A DNA stretch of 51,390 nt from Ilyobacter polytropus (GTDB taxonomy: Bacteria; Fusobacteriota; Fusobacteriia; Fusobacteriales; Fusobacteriaceae). The notes under the pieces were generated by a model, which saw only the letters and a program-made list of their open reading frames with translations, had not been told where the DNA came from and searched no databases. This document shows, piece by piece, positions 1 to 7,873 of the stretch. Each line of letters opens with the position of its first letter. Position 1 is the first letter of the stretch. The stretch is from contig QKCP01000061.1 in assembly GCA_003246855.1 (NCBI GenBank), positions 1-51,390 on the forward strand, in the 5' to 3' direction. The translations under genes and the position numbers were made by a program.

Positions 1-108
<108 letters not shown>

Positions 109-222
109 ATATATTTTATCCTCTTAACGAGGTATTCACCATAAATTTTGGCGCTTAACTTTCTCTATTTAGTTCTCAATGTCCTTTGTTTTTGCTGCGC
201 CCTTTTCCGAGGCACAGGGATA

Positions 223-251
223 ATATTATCACAGTCCACTTTCTTTGTCAA
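223..251 (-). promoter_or_regulatory. rRNA operon promoter
   Basis: On the minus strand TTGACA (251-246) and TAATAT (228-223) are separated by 17 bp, upstream of the 16S gene. Transcription would start near 216, giving a leader of roughly 110 nt before mature 16S. The leader contains GACATTGAGAACT (about 185-173), which is reminiscent of rRNA boxA-type antitermination elements, though this resemblance is weak. Confidence 0.85.
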
Positions 252-272
252 CGGTTTTTTTGTAAAAATATA

Positions 273-308
273 AAAAAAAGAGATCGCTATGCGCTATCTC
301 TTTTTTTA
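273..308. terminator. Terminator of the carboxypeptidase gene
   Basis: An A-rich/U-rich inverted repeat, AAAAGAGAT ... ATCTCTTTTT with an inner CGC/GCG pair and a 2-nt bulge, overlaps the last codons of the gene ending at 287. It has A- and T-runs on both sides, so it can work in either direction. It separates this gene from the rRNA promoter. Confidence 0.75.
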
Positions 309-1180
309 TCGTTTCTAGCTATTTCAAACTCTTCTTTAAATTGATTTTTTCTTTCATACTTTATCTTTTCTATAAATTCATATCTTCTATAGAACTTCTC
401 TACGAGAGTAACGACCTCTTTGTCCCTCTCTTTTTCATCCGGTGCACCTAGAACTACAACAATAATCCTCTTGCTGCCTCTCTTAGCACTAATAGATATA
501 TTGTAGCCCGCACTGTCGTGATGACCTGTCTTCAAACCATCGATACCCTGGACGCTCCCTATAAGTTTATTTCTATTAGGCATCTCCGCCCTACCGTTCC
601 TTATATATGATTTTTTTACATTTACCATTTTAAGATAAGCTGGGTGCTTCAATACTTCGGTAGATAACTTCACTATATCCCTGGCTGTACTTACATCCAT
701 ATCCTTCCCGGTCATATTAGTAGGCAGACCTGTAGGGGTGTTATACACAGTACTGTCCATCCCTAGCTCTTTTGCCCTTTTTCTCATGATTTTCACAAAT
801 CCATCAGCACTTCCACCAACATGCTCAGCCAGAGCATACGCAGCATTATTTGCAGAATATACTATCGTTGATTTAAGTAAATCTTCTACACTCATATACT
901 CACCCTGCTTCATGTATATCCTGCTGCCACCGATTCTAGATGCTCCTTCTGATATACTTACCCTGTCCTTTAAACTTAGCTCCCCATTTTCAATTTTTTC
1001 AAAAACTATAAGGGCTGTCATCATTTTAGTGACAGAGGCAAGCGGGTGTACCTTATCTATGTTTTTATACACTATTGGATTTCCATTTTCATCAGCCACA
1101 AGTTCTGCTACATTTATAGGATCAGCCAGAGAAGTAAGACATAGCAAAAAGAAAATAAAAGTTAAAATCAATTTTCTCAA
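287..1180 (-). CDS. D-alanyl-D-alanine carboxypeptidase (S11, low-molecular-weight PBP)
   Basis: This is a periplasmic DD-peptidase that trims the terminal D-Ala from peptidoglycan stem peptides. All three S11 active-site motifs are visible: SVTK (S49-K52), SAN (S109-N111) and KTG (K217-G219). Residues 1-19 form a signal peptide ending in SLA. At 297 residues it has the catalytic domain but not the additional C-terminal domain and amphipathic anchor of the long PBP5 types. The start is a TTG at 1180-1178, supported by GGGAG 10 nt upstream; no ATG is suitably placed. A terminator (1205-1227) lies just upstream between it and iscU, so expression is probably by read-through from the iscSU unit or from an unseen promoter. 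Which Dac subtype it is remains open. Confidence 0.93.
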   Translation of the reverse strand: MRKLILTFIFFLLCLTSLADPINVAELVADENGNPIVYKNIDKVHPLASVTKMMTALIVFEKIENGELSLKDRVSISEGASRIGGSRIYMKQGEYMSVEDLLKSTIVYSANNAAYALAEHVGGSADGFVKIMRKRAKELGMDSTVYNTPTGLPTNMTGKDMDVSTARDIVKLSTEVLKHPAYLKMVNVKKSYIRNGRAEMPNRNKLIGSVQGIDGLKTGHHDSAGYNISISAKRGSKRIIVVVLGAPDEKERDKEVVTLVEKFYRRYEFIEKIKYERKNQFKEEFEIARNDKKRDSA

Positions 1181-1204
1181 AATAAACCAACTCCCAAACC
1201 AGAG

Positions 1205-1227
1205 AAAAAGTGAGGATTTCTCCTCAC
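1205..1227 (-). terminator. Terminator after iscU
   Basis: On the minus strand GTGAGGA-GAAA-TCCTCAC is followed by TTTTT, with a perfect 7-bp stem and a GNRA-type loop. It abuts the iscU stop codon and lies 25 nt before the TTG start of the carboxypeptidase, so it probably reduces rather than abolishes read-through. Confidence 0.9.
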
Positions 1228-1599
1228 CTATTTTTTCTTTGAAATATAATCTTCTATAGCCGCTTTTATAGCTTCTTCTGCAAGAACCGAACAGTGCATT
1301 TTTGCTGGTGGAAGACCGTCCAATGCCTCCGCCACAGCTTTGTTTGTAAGCTTCAAAGCTTCATCTACTGTTTTCCCCAATATCATCTCAGTTGATATTG
1401 AAGAGGTAGCAATTGCAGAAGCGCATCCAAAAGTTCTAAACTTAGCATCTTTTATCACATCGTCTTCTATCTTTAAAAATATTTCCATTATATCTCCGCA
1501 CGAAGCGTTCCCTATCTTACCATACCCATCAGCATCTTCAATTACTCCTACATTTCTAGGATTCATGAAGTGGTCTTTTACTTTTTCAGAATATTCCAT
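1228..1599 (-). CDS. iscU: Fe-S cluster assembly scaffold protein IscU/NifU-like
   Basis: This is a cytosolic scaffold on which Fe-S clusters are built from sulfur delivered by the adjacent desulfurase. The three ligand cysteines are in family context: GNASCGD (C34), FGCASAIA (C59) and KMHCSVLAEEA (C103), with the conserved Asp two residues after the first Cys (D36). The length of 123 residues matches the IscU type. I chose the ATG at 1599 over an in-frame ATG at 1608, because AAGGAG (1614-1609) directly abuts the latter and is 9 nt from the former. It follows the desulfurase gene with a gap of about 20 bp, so the two form an operon. No iscR, hscAB or fdx gene is seen nearby. Confidence 0.95.
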   Translation of the reverse strand: MEYSEKVKDHFMNPRNVGVIEDADGYGKIGNASCGDIMEIFLKIEDDVIKDAKFRTFGCASAIATSSISTEMILGKTVDEALKLTNKAVAEALDGLPPAKMHCSVLAEEAIKAAIEDYISKKK

Positions 1600-1621
1600 A
1601 TATAACATCTCCTTTTCATTT

Positions 1622-2794
1622 TTAAACTGTTTTATACTCGTTCCAGAGTGGCGACATCATTCTCAGCCTTTCGATTGCTTTTGGCAATTCCTCTATAACA
1701 TAATCTATATCATCCTTCGTATTGAATCTTCCAAGGCTAAACCTGATTGTCCCGTGTGCAAACTCTGGCTGTATACCCATAGCCAACAGCACATGCGATG
1801 CCTGCAAGTCGTCTGATGAACAGGCTGACCCTGAGCTTACTGCAATCCCCTTGAAATCAAGACTAAGCAGTATCGACTCCCCCTCTAAGTATTTAAAAGT
1901 TATACTCGACGTCCCGGGAAGTCTAGGTGCGTTTTTTCCATTTATAGTGATTTCAGGAATTTTTTTTAGAACTTCTTCTTCAAAGTAGTCTCTAAGCCCT
2001 TCTTCCCTTTTGTATTCTTCTTCCATATTGCTGTATGCAAGTTCAAGTGCCTTCGCCATACCTACTATGGCAGGTACATTTAATGTCCCTGGTCTTCTTT
2101 TACTTTCTTGACTTCCACCGGTTATTACCTTGGCGAGTCTTGTGCCTTTTTTTATAAAAAGCCCTCCTATCCCTTTTGGTCCATAAAATTTATGCCCTGA
2201 AAAGGAAAATAGGTCTATTCCTATCTCTTTTGGTTTAAATGGAAGTTTACCAACAGTTTGTACCGCATCTACATGGAAAAGAATTTTATTTTCATTTGCT
2301 ATTTTAGCAATTTCTTCGATTGGTTGGACTGTTCCTACTTCATTATTTGCGTGCATCACTGTAATAAGTATAGTTTCTCTTTTAATTGAACTTTTTAAAA
2401 CTTCCAAGTCTACTACACCTCTTTCATCTACTGGAAGGTAGGTGATTTCATACCCTTCTTTTTCAAGGGCTTCACAGGTGTTTTTTACAGAAGGATGTTC
2501 TACAGAGCTTGTAATAATATGGTTTCCCCTTCTCCTATATGCCTTAGCTACACCTCTTATGGCAAGGTTGTTGGACTCAGTCCCAGAAGCAGTGAACACA
2601 AGTTCGTTATCTTCTATGCCTAACAAGCTAGAGATAAGGTTTCTGGCTTCCTTCACAGGACGATTAGACTCCTGCCCAAATCTATGCATGCTTGATGGAT
2701 TAGCATATGTCTCAGTGAAATATGGAAGCATCGCTTCCAATACTTTTGGATCCATTTGAGTTGTTGCATTATTATCTAAATATACTCTTTTCAT
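1622..2794 (-). CDS. iscS: Cysteine desulfurase (NifS/IscS family)
   Basis: This PLP enzyme converts cysteine to alanine and a protein-bound persulfide for Fe-S cluster assembly. The PLP lysine is in SFSGHKFYGPKG (K202), with HVDAVQ (D176) upstream. The catalytic cysteine is C325 in SSGSACSS, on a short mobile loop typical of the NifS/IscS group I enzymes. The length of 390 residues is normal. It is the first gene of a two-gene unit with iscU and has two consensus-like promoters upstream (2826-2854 and 2926-2954). Whether it serves general Fe-S assembly, tRNA thiolation or both cannot be decided here. The absence of iscR and chaperone genes favours a minimal NifSU-type system. Confidence 0.95.
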   Translation of the reverse strand: MKRVYLDNNATTQMDPKVLEAMLPYFTETYANPSSMHRFGQESNRPVKEARNLISSLLGIEDNELVFTASGTESNNLAIRGVAKAYRRRGNHIITSSVEHPSVKNTCEALEKEGYEITYLPVDERGVVDLEVLKSSIKRETILITVMHANNEVGTVQPIEEIAKIANENKILFHVDAVQTVGKLPFKPKEIGIDLFSFSGHKFYGPKGIGGLFIKKGTRLAKVITGGSQESKRRPGTLNVPAIVGMAKALELAYSNMEEEYKREEGLRDYFEEEVLKKIPEITINGKNAPRLPGTSSITFKYLEGESILLSLDFKGIAVSSGSACSSDDLQASHVLLAMGIQPEFAHGTIRFSLGRFNTKDDIDYVIEELPKAIERLRMMSPLWNEYKTV

Positions 2795-2825
2795 AACTAT
2801 ATCACCTCAAATATTTATACAACCT

Positions 2826-2854
2826 AAAATAGCATTGTTTACTTGTTTTGTCAA
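2826..2854 (-). promoter_or_regulatory. Proximal iscS promoter
   Basis: TTGACA (2854-2849), 17 bp, TATTTT (2831-2826) on the minus strand, giving a short leader of about 25 nt before iscS. Confidence 0.75.
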
Positions 2855-2925
2855 GAATTATTTGTAAGACTTTATTTTACTTTGTTTTAATACAATAAAA
2901 CTGCACTAAATTTTGATATGGTTAA

Positions 2926-2954
2926 ATTATATCATACATCTAAACCATTTTCAA
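2926..2954 (-). promoter_or_regulatory. Distal iscS promoter
   Basis: TTGAAA (2954-2949), 17 bp, perfect TATAAT (2931-2926) on the minus strand. It lies exactly 100 bp upstream of the proximal promoter, so iscS appears to have tandem promoters. Confidence 0.7.
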
Positions 2955-3000
2955 GGATTTAGATTATCAAAATATATTACAATTTTAATTTCTAAAAAGT

Positions 3001-3030
3001 TTGATTTATACGTTTCTTGTGTGGTAAAAT
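3001..3030 (+). promoter_or_regulatory. Promoter of the chromate transporter pair
   Basis: TTGATT (3001-3006), 18 bp, TAAAAT (3025-3030), then GGGAGG (3043-3048) ahead of the ATG at 3055. Confidence 0.6.
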
Positions 3031-3054
3031 TTAAAAAAAATTGGGAGGTAGGGT

Positions 3055-3621
3055 ATGATTTTTCGGTTATTTTCGACCTTTTTTAAGATAGGGCTTTTTA
3101 CTTTTGGTGGAGGGTATGCAATGATTCCGCTTATAGAAAATGAAATCATACACGAGAAAAAGTGGATTGATGAAGATGAGCTTTTAGAAATTGTTTCTGT
3201 GGCGCAGATGACTCCTGGGACTATCGCTGTTAATTCTGCTACGTTTGTTGGTTATAGGATAGCTGGAGTGCCCGGTTCACTTGCGGCATCCCTAGGGGTT
3301 ATCCTGCCATCTTTTTTTATAATTACTATAATAGTAATATTTTTGGCGCCATATTTCAAGACCCAAATTATAAAATCTGCATTTATGGGTGTCAAGTCTT
3401 GCGTAATAGCCTTGATTTTATTCGCCGTGGTGAAAATATTCAAAAAAAGTGTTAAAAATAAAATTACATTATGCATCTTCACAGCTTCTTTTTTAACTCT
3501 GTTTTTCTCATTGCTTAGCCCAATAAAGATAATTATAGCTGGAGCTGTTTTCGGGATCCTTTTCTATACCTTATTTCCCTTGAAGATGTCAGGCTATTTT
3601 GAAAAGGAGAATGAAAAATGA
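3055..3621 (+). CDS. chrA: Chromate transporter, first half-size subunit (CHR family)
   Basis: This is an integral membrane protein of 188 residues, half the size of full-length ChrA. The hallmark CHR motifs are present: FGGGYAMIPLI near residues 17-27, MTPGTIAVNSATFVGY at about 53-68 and the glycine/proline-rich GVPGSLAASLGVILPS. Several hydrophobic segments follow. The family includes paired short proteins that act together to export chromate, or whose substrate is unknown. The stop overlaps the next gene's start as ATGA, indicating translational coupling and a heterodimer. Chromate as substrate is family knowledge, not shown by the sequence. Confidence 0.92.
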   Translation: MIFRLFSTFFKIGLFTFGGGYAMIPLIENEIIHEKKWIDEDELLEIVSVAQMTPGTIAVNSATFVGYRIAGVPGSLAASLGVILPSFFIITIIVIFLAPYFKTQIIKSAFMGVKSCVIALILFAVVKIFKKSVKNKITLCIFTASFLTLFFSLLSPIKIIIAGAVFGILFYTLFPLKMSGYFEKENEK

Positions 3622-4154
3622 TATACATTAAACTGTTTTCAGTTTTTTTTAAAATAGGTATCTTTAGCTTTGGCGGAGGGCTATCCATGCTGCCTCTTAT
3701 TAAAAACGAGATAGAAAAGAACGGTTGGATAAGTTCACAGGAATTTTTAGATATTGTTTCCCTATCACAGATGACGCCGGGTCCTATTGCCATAAATTCA
3801 GCAACCTACATAGGCTTAAAAGTAGGAGGTATTCCTGGGGCAGTAGCAGCTACTTTTGGCACAGCACTTCCATCTATTATAGTCATACTGATCCTGTCAA
3901 ATTTCATCTTAAAGTTAAAGGAAAACGGGTATAAAAAAGCTTTCTTTTTTGCAATAAGACCCATAACTACAGCGATGATATTATATGCAGGTATAATAAT
4001 ATCCAGGTCTACTTTTTTTACGGAAAAAACCAGCTCCATAAACTTTAAAAGTGTGATCTTGTCGACTGTAATCTACTTTTTACTTTACAGATACAAGATA
4101 AATCCCACTACCCTTATATTTTGCAGTGCAATTTTAGGGATTTTGATATTCTAA
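3618..4154 (+). CDS. chrA: Chromate transporter, second half-size subunit (CHR family)
   Basis: This protein of 178 residues is a divergent copy of its upstream neighbour. It has FGGGLSMLPLI, MTPGPIAINSATYIGL and GIPGAVAATFGTALPS at matching positions. It starts at the ATG of a 4-base ATGA overlap, with AAGGAG (3604-3609) inside the upstream gene. The two half-transporters probably assemble with opposite membrane topology, as described for paired short CHR proteins. It ends 8 bp from the convergent endonuclease III gene, with no obvious terminator between them. Confidence 0.92.
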   Translation: MIYIKLFSVFFKIGIFSFGGGLSMLPLIKNEIEKNGWISSQEFLDIVSLSQMTPGPIAINSATYIGLKVGGIPGAVAATFGTALPSIIVILILSNFILKLKENGYKKAFFFAIRPITTAMILYAGIIISRSTFFTEKTSSINFKSVILSTVIYFLLYRYKINPTTLIFCSAILGILIF

Positions 4155-4162
4155 TTTATACC

Positions 4163-4816
4163 CTAGTCGTGTTTACTTTTTAAAACTTTTTTCCCATACT
4201 TACAGATATCATTTATCTCACAGTCCTGACAAAGTGGTTTCCTTGCATTGCAAGTACTCCTGCCGTGGAGTATCAAAAAATGTGAGTAATCTATCCAGTC
4301 CTCTACTGGCACTATTTTCATCAGCTCCCTCTCTATGATGTTGGGATTGTCATTTTTCACTAAGCCTATCCTGTTAGACAGCCTCTTCACATGCGTATCC
4401 ACGACAACCCCGTCAGCTAGTCCCCATATCTCAGCCCTGACGACGTTGGCGGTCTTCCTCCCAACTCCTGGAAGTGAAATCAGTTCATCCATGGACATCG
4501 GCACCGTACCATTGTATACATCCAGTATTTTTTTGCTGGCTGCCTTTATATTCTTGGCCTTATTCTTATAAAACCCGGTTGAGCGTACCAACTCCTCTAT
4601 CTCACCCACAGGAAGGTCGGCAAATTCCTCAGGCTTGTTGTACTTTTTAAAAAGTTCCCGCGTAACCAGGTTCACTCTTATGTCTGTGCATTGGGCAGAG
4701 AGTATAACTGCAACCAAAAGTTCAAAAGGCGTGTCGTAGTCAAGAGCACATCTCGGCTTGCCGTACTTCTCACTGAATACACTTATTATTCTCTTTACCT
4801 TCTCTTTCTTCCTCAT
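4163..4816 (-). CDS. nth: Endonuclease III (DNA glycosylase/AP lyase)
   Basis: This base-excision repair enzyme removes oxidised pyrimidines and cleaves abasic sites. The helix-hairpin-helix LPGVGRKTA (115-123) carries the catalytic lysine K121, and the catalytic Asp is D140 in VVVDTHVKRLSNR. The C-terminal [4Fe-4S] loop is C189-x6-C196-x2-C199-x5-C205. With the ATG at 4816 it has 217 residues, close to the usual 211. GGAGG lies 4-5 nt upstream of it. An upstream in-frame ATG (4840) sits inside the promoter's TATAAT and is unlikely to be used. Confidence 0.96.
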   Translation of the reverse strand: MRKKEKVKRIISVFSEKYGKPRCALDYDTPFELLVAVILSAQCTDIRVNLVTRELFKKYNKPEEFADLPVGEIEELVRSTGFYKNKAKNIKAASKKILDVYNGTVPMSMDELISLPGVGRKTANVVRAEIWGLADGVVVDTHVKRLSNRIGLVKNDNPNIIERELMKIVPVEDWIDYSHFLILHGRSTCNARKPLCQDCEINDICKYGKKVLKSKHD

Positions 4817-4838
4817 ATTGCCTCCGAGTTTTATTTCC

Positions 4839-4847
4839 ATTATACCA
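4839..4847 (-). promoter_or_regulatory. Extended -10 promoter of nth
   Basis: TGGTATAAT on the minus strand (4847-4839), with no good -35 match 17 bp upstream. The start site would be about 15 nt before the nth ATG. Confidence 0.5.
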
Positions 4848-5057
4848 TAAAAAATTCCCTTATTTGCACATAAAAATCCCTGTGCCGTAACGATGAATTA
4901 ATACTATTCCACCCTTAGTTTCTATTCGAATGATGCAATTTAAAGCAAAATAGAATATACTAAAATAAATACCCTAAGCTATTTGCTGTATTTACACCTT
5001 AAGTAACAACTTGGATTAAATCGGTAGTTTTAAAAAATTTCTAAGGAGAGTTTTAGG

Positions 5058-5975
5058 ATGGAAAAAAAATTCTATATAGAGGTATCCGGTAAGAAAAAAA
5101 TATTTGTTCGCAGTTGGGAAGTAAAATCCCCAGTTGCAGTAGTCCAAGTAATCCACGGTATGGCTGAACACAGTGCTCGATACTTGAAACTAGCTGATTT
5201 TTTAAACAAAAACAAAGTCTCACTTTATGCTTCAGACCACAGAGGGCACGGAAAGAGTATTCCAGGTCCGGCCTACAAAGGCTTGCTTGATAAAAACGGC
5301 TTGGAGATTGTAACTGACGATCAGGTTATTTTAAACGATTTGATCAAAAGAAAAAATCAAGATGTGCCAATCTTTATCCTTGGACACAGTATGGGGTCGT
5401 TCCTATCCCAAAGGCTGCTTGAAAAAAATCAAAATTTCAAAGTAAGCGGGCTAATCCTTTCAGGATCAAACGGCAGCTTCGGTTTGGAGTTGGTTGTGGG
5501 AAAATTTTTGGCAAAGTTTATCACCTTTTTAAAAAAAGACTCCCCTAGTCCTCTTTTAGATTTTTTAACATTTCTATTATACAACAAAAAAACTCAAAAA
5601 CATAGCAAATATGACTGGCTATGTAGCGATGAAACAGTGGTTTCCGAGTACATAAAAGATCCCCTTTGTGGGGGCGTGCTTCCGGCCAGCTTTTATTATT
5701 CATTATTCTCCCTCATAAGGGAAACTTTAAAGGGAAAAAATTTTCAGAAAATCCCAAACACTCTCCCTGTTTTCATTATTTCCGGGAAAGAGGATCCCTT
5801 TGGGAGGTACGGAAAGGGAGCAGCGACTTTGTACAAGAGATATCAGTCGCTTGGATTCGAAGACCTAGACATGAAACTTTACGAAAATTCCAGACATGAA
5901 ATCTTAAACGAAAAGAACAAAATAGAGGTCTATGGCGATCTCCTCATCTGGATAAAAAAACATATCTCCGCTTAA
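5058..5975 (+). CDS. Alpha/beta hydrolase, lysophospholipase/monoacylglycerol lipase-like
   Basis: This is a probably cytosolic serine hydrolase of 305 residues with no signal peptide. The oxyanion-region IHGMAEHSARY (32-42), ASDHRGHGKS (58-67) and the nucleophile elbow GHSMGS (S111) match the Hydrolase_4 / PldB / monoglyceride lipase group. The acid is likely Asp in ISGKEDPFG and the base His in YENSRHEILNE near the C terminus. AAGGAG (5043-5048) precedes the ATG by 9 nt. It is a single gene facing the PolX-like gene, with stop codons that overlap. The natural ester substrate cannot be told from the sequence. Confidence 0.88.
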   Translation: MEKKFYIEVSGKKKIFVRSWEVKSPVAVVQVIHGMAEHSARYLKLADFLNKNKVSLYASDHRGHGKSIPGPAYKGLLDKNGLEIVTDDQVILNDLIKRKNQDVPIFILGHSMGSFLSQRLLEKNQNFKVSGLILSGSNGSFGLELVVGKFLAKFITFLKKDSPSPLLDFLTFLLYNKKTQKHSKYDWLCSDETVVSEYIKDPLCGGVLPASFYYSLFSLIRETLKGKNFQKIPNTLPVFIISGKEDPFGRYGKGAATLYKRYQSLGFEDLDMKLYENSRHEILNEKNKIEVYGDLLIWIKKHISA

Positions 5976-6418
5976 ACCATCCTGTACCTTTCTTCAGGAA
6001 TGATATATGCCAGACCTATAGATTCATATAGGTCTTTTTCATCCACTACCATTTTATCGAGCTGTTTATTTTTGTCTGTATACATATTTTCAATAAGCTT
6101 TACATGGGGTTTCGGACCTGTAGAATGCCATAGTGTATATGTATACTCTGCTTCCACTTCAGCTATTATATGTATAGATATCCCACTTTCAAGCATGTAC
6201 TCATACTGATTTATACGGTGCCCTATCTCAGGGTATTTTATTATATACTCCAAAATTATTTTTTCATCACCCATAACAACAACATCTATGTCTCCAATAT
6301 CCGATTTTTTCCTGCGCAAGCTACCGCTTACATCATGCCTAAATCCTCCCTTTTCCAGGTAGGCACTTAGTTTTTCATACTCTTTCATGGCAAATTCATA
6401 AGAAAATCTATTCCCCAT
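5972..6418 (-). CDS. Stand-alone PolX-like nucleotidyltransferase domain
   Basis: This 148-residue protein matches only the palm and thumb part of family X DNA polymerases. GSLRRKKSDIGDIDVVV (32-48) gives the GS motif and two metal-binding aspartates, D43 and D45. The tail DLYESIGLAYIIPEERY matches the end of the PolX thumb. The lyase and fingers domains and the PHP domain of bacterial PolX are absent. In the third catalytic strand, where PolX has a VDLR-like motif, this protein reads ISIHII, so the third carboxylate appears replaced by His (H82 region). The ATG at 6418 is preferred because GGGGGA lies just upstream; a TTG at 6430 overlaps that site. Function unknown; it could be a repair or nucleotide-transfer enzyme. 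Confidence 0.8.
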   Translation of the reverse strand: MGNRFSYEFAMKEYEKLSAYLEKGGFRHDVSGSLRRKKSDIGDIDVVVMGDEKIILEYIIKYPEIGHRINQYEYMLESGISIHIIAEVEAEYTYTLWHSTGPKPHVKLIENMYTDKNKQLDKMVVDEKDLYESIGLAYIIPEERYRMV

Positions 6419-6461
6419 TTTATCCCCCAATAATTTCTAAAGTAAAATAGGCGCCCTGCAC

Positions 6462-7679
6462 CTATTTTACGATTTTTATAATTTTTTTCTTTCCTGCTCT
6501 TACAATCATCCCGTCTTCTATGCTTATCGTAGCTGCCACATCAGTTACAGCCTCGTCATTTATTTTAAATCCACCCTGTTGTATTAGCCTTCTAGCTTCT
6601 GAATTAGACTTGAAAAAACCAAGCTGCTTTACTAGAAGTTCTATTGCATCAGCCTCGTCCACATCTATCTTTACCTCAGGAAGATCTACAGATAGGTCTT
6701 TCTTGGAGAATACATTTTCAAACCATTCTCTTGCCTTTTTCCCCTCTTCATCTCCGTGATATGATTTTACTATCTCATACCCCAGCTTTTTCTTAGCTTC
6801 CATCGGATGGAACGTCCCGTTTTCAACTCCTTTTTTCATATCAATTACTTCTTCCATAGGGACGTCTGTGGCCATCTCATAGTAAGTCCACATAAGCTCG
6901 TCAGAAATCGACATAGCCTTACCAAACATGTCGTTAGGAACCTCTGTTATGCCTATATAGTTATTGAGGGATTTCGACATTTTCTCCACACCATCAAGAC
7001 CCACAAGTATAGGCATCATCATGCAAATTTGCTGTTCTTGCCCGGCATTCTTTTGAAGGTCTCTACCTCTAAGTATATTAAATTTTTGTTCAGTTGCACC
7101 TAGCTCCACATCAGCTTTAATAGCTACCGAGTCGTATCCTTGTAAAATAGGATACATAAATTCCACCAGCGAAACCGGTTTGTTATCTTTCAGCCTTTTT
7201 GCAAAATCTTCTCTAGACACCATCTGTGCAACAGTGAATTGCGATAATAGTTTAAGCACATCTTCTAGGCTGAGCTTTTCTAGCCAATCCCCGTTGTATA
7301 CTATCTCTGTTTTTTCCATATCCAAAATAAGTTTAAGCTGATCTAGGTAGGTTTTTATGTTTTCCTGTATTTCTTCTGCAGACAGCATTTTTCTTGTCTC
7401 CGATTTCCCGGTTGGATCCCCTATTCTAGCTGTAAATGTTCCTATCAAAAATATAACTTTATGCCCTAGATCTTGAAACTGTTTTAGTTTTCTAAGTGGC
7501 ACCGCATGCCCTATATGCAGGTCGCTTCCAGTTGGATCTATACCAAGCTTGACCTTTAATGGTTCGCCTGTTTCTAGAGATTTCTTTATTTTCTTCTCCA
7601 GCTCCTCTTCGGAGATTATCTCCTCTACACCTCTTTTTAATATCTCCATCTGCCTTTTTACTTCTGCTTCGATATTCAT
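6462..7679 (-). CDS. tyrS: Tyrosyl-tRNA synthetase
   Basis: It charges tRNA-Tyr with tyrosine. The class I signatures are HIGH (55-58) and KMSKS (233-237). FTARIGDPTGKSETR near 82-96 is typical of the second bacterial TyrRS type (TyrZ-like) rather than the E. coli type. A C-terminal S4-like RNA-binding domain ends in GMIVRAGKKKIIKIVK. The length of 405 residues is normal. A leader of about 215 nt precedes the gene and contains a Tyr-rich peptide and an intrinsic terminator. Its expression is therefore probably set by transcription attenuation in response to charged tRNA-Tyr. Confidence 0.97.
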   Translation of the reverse strand: MNIEAEVKRQMEILKRGVEEIISEEELEKKIKKSLETGEPLKVKLGIDPTGSDLHIGHAVPLRKLKQFQDLGHKVIFLIGTFTARIGDPTGKSETRKMLSAEEIQENIKTYLDQLKLILDMEKTEIVYNGDWLEKLSLEDVLKLLSQFTVAQMVSREDFAKRLKDNKPVSLVEFMYPILQGYDSVAIKADVELGATEQKFNILRGRDLQKNAGQEQQICMMMPILVGLDGVEKMSKSLNNYIGITEVPNDMFGKAMSISDELMWTYYEMATDVPMEEVIDMKKGVENGTFHPMEAKKKLGYEIVKSYHGDEEGKKAREWFENVFSKKDLSVDLPEVKIDVDEADAIELLVKQLGFFKSNSEARRLIQQGGFKINDEAVTDVAATISIEDGMIVRAGKKKIIKIVK

Positions 7680-7709
7680 AAATTTCCCCTTTCGACTTAT
7701 TTTTTCAAT

Positions 7710-7738
7710 AAAAAAGCCCGCAGCCTATATCTGCGAGC
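7710..7738 (-). terminator. Attenuator terminator before tyrS
   Basis: On the minus strand GCTCGCAG (7738-7731), loop ATATAGG, CTGCGGGC (7723-7716), then six U residues. The stem is 8 bp with one G-U pair. It lies 31 nt before the tyrS start and downstream of the Tyr-rich leader peptide. A competing pairing TATCTG (7754-7749) with CAGATA (7733-7728) would take the last three bases of its 5' arm and part of the loop. Confidence 0.88.
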
Positions 7739-7775
7739 ATACTATTTACAGATACAAACCCAGAAGCTTTACTAT

Positions 7776-7784
7776 ATTATAACA
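7776..7784 (-). promoter_or_regulatory. Possible internal extended -10 element in the tyrS leader
   Basis: TGTTATAAT on the minus strand, without a convincing -35. If active, it would give a short leader that bypasses the peptide but still contains the terminator. It may be fortuitous. Confidence 0.3.
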
Positions 7785-7825
7785 AAACCAGGGGTACCTC
7801 TGCATTATTACAGTTGCACATCCCT

Positions 7826-7873
7826 CTATAAATAATAATAGTAATAATAATTTCTTCTAAGTTTCTCTATCAT
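7826..7873 (-). CDS. Tyrosine-rich leader peptide of tyrS
   Basis: A 15-codon ORF encodes MIEKLRRNYYYYYYL. The codons at residues 9-14 are TAT TAT TAC TAT TAT TAT. AGGAG (7884-7880) is 6 nt before the ATG, and an extended -10 promoter lies just upstream. Six consecutive codons for the amino acid whose synthetase lies downstream is the classical signature of an attenuation leader peptide, as with pheST or his/trp operons in other bacteria. When charged tRNA-Tyr is low, the ribosome would stall on the Tyr run and favour antitermination. Confidence 0.9.
   Translation of the reverse strand: MIEKLRRNYYYYYYL

Noticed and set aside
7710-7740. Short ORF MLADIGCGLFY overlapping the tyrS terminator
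   Set aside because: It has no Shine-Dalgarno, and its single Tyr codon is within the hairpin. The Tyr-rich ORF upstream explains regulation far better.
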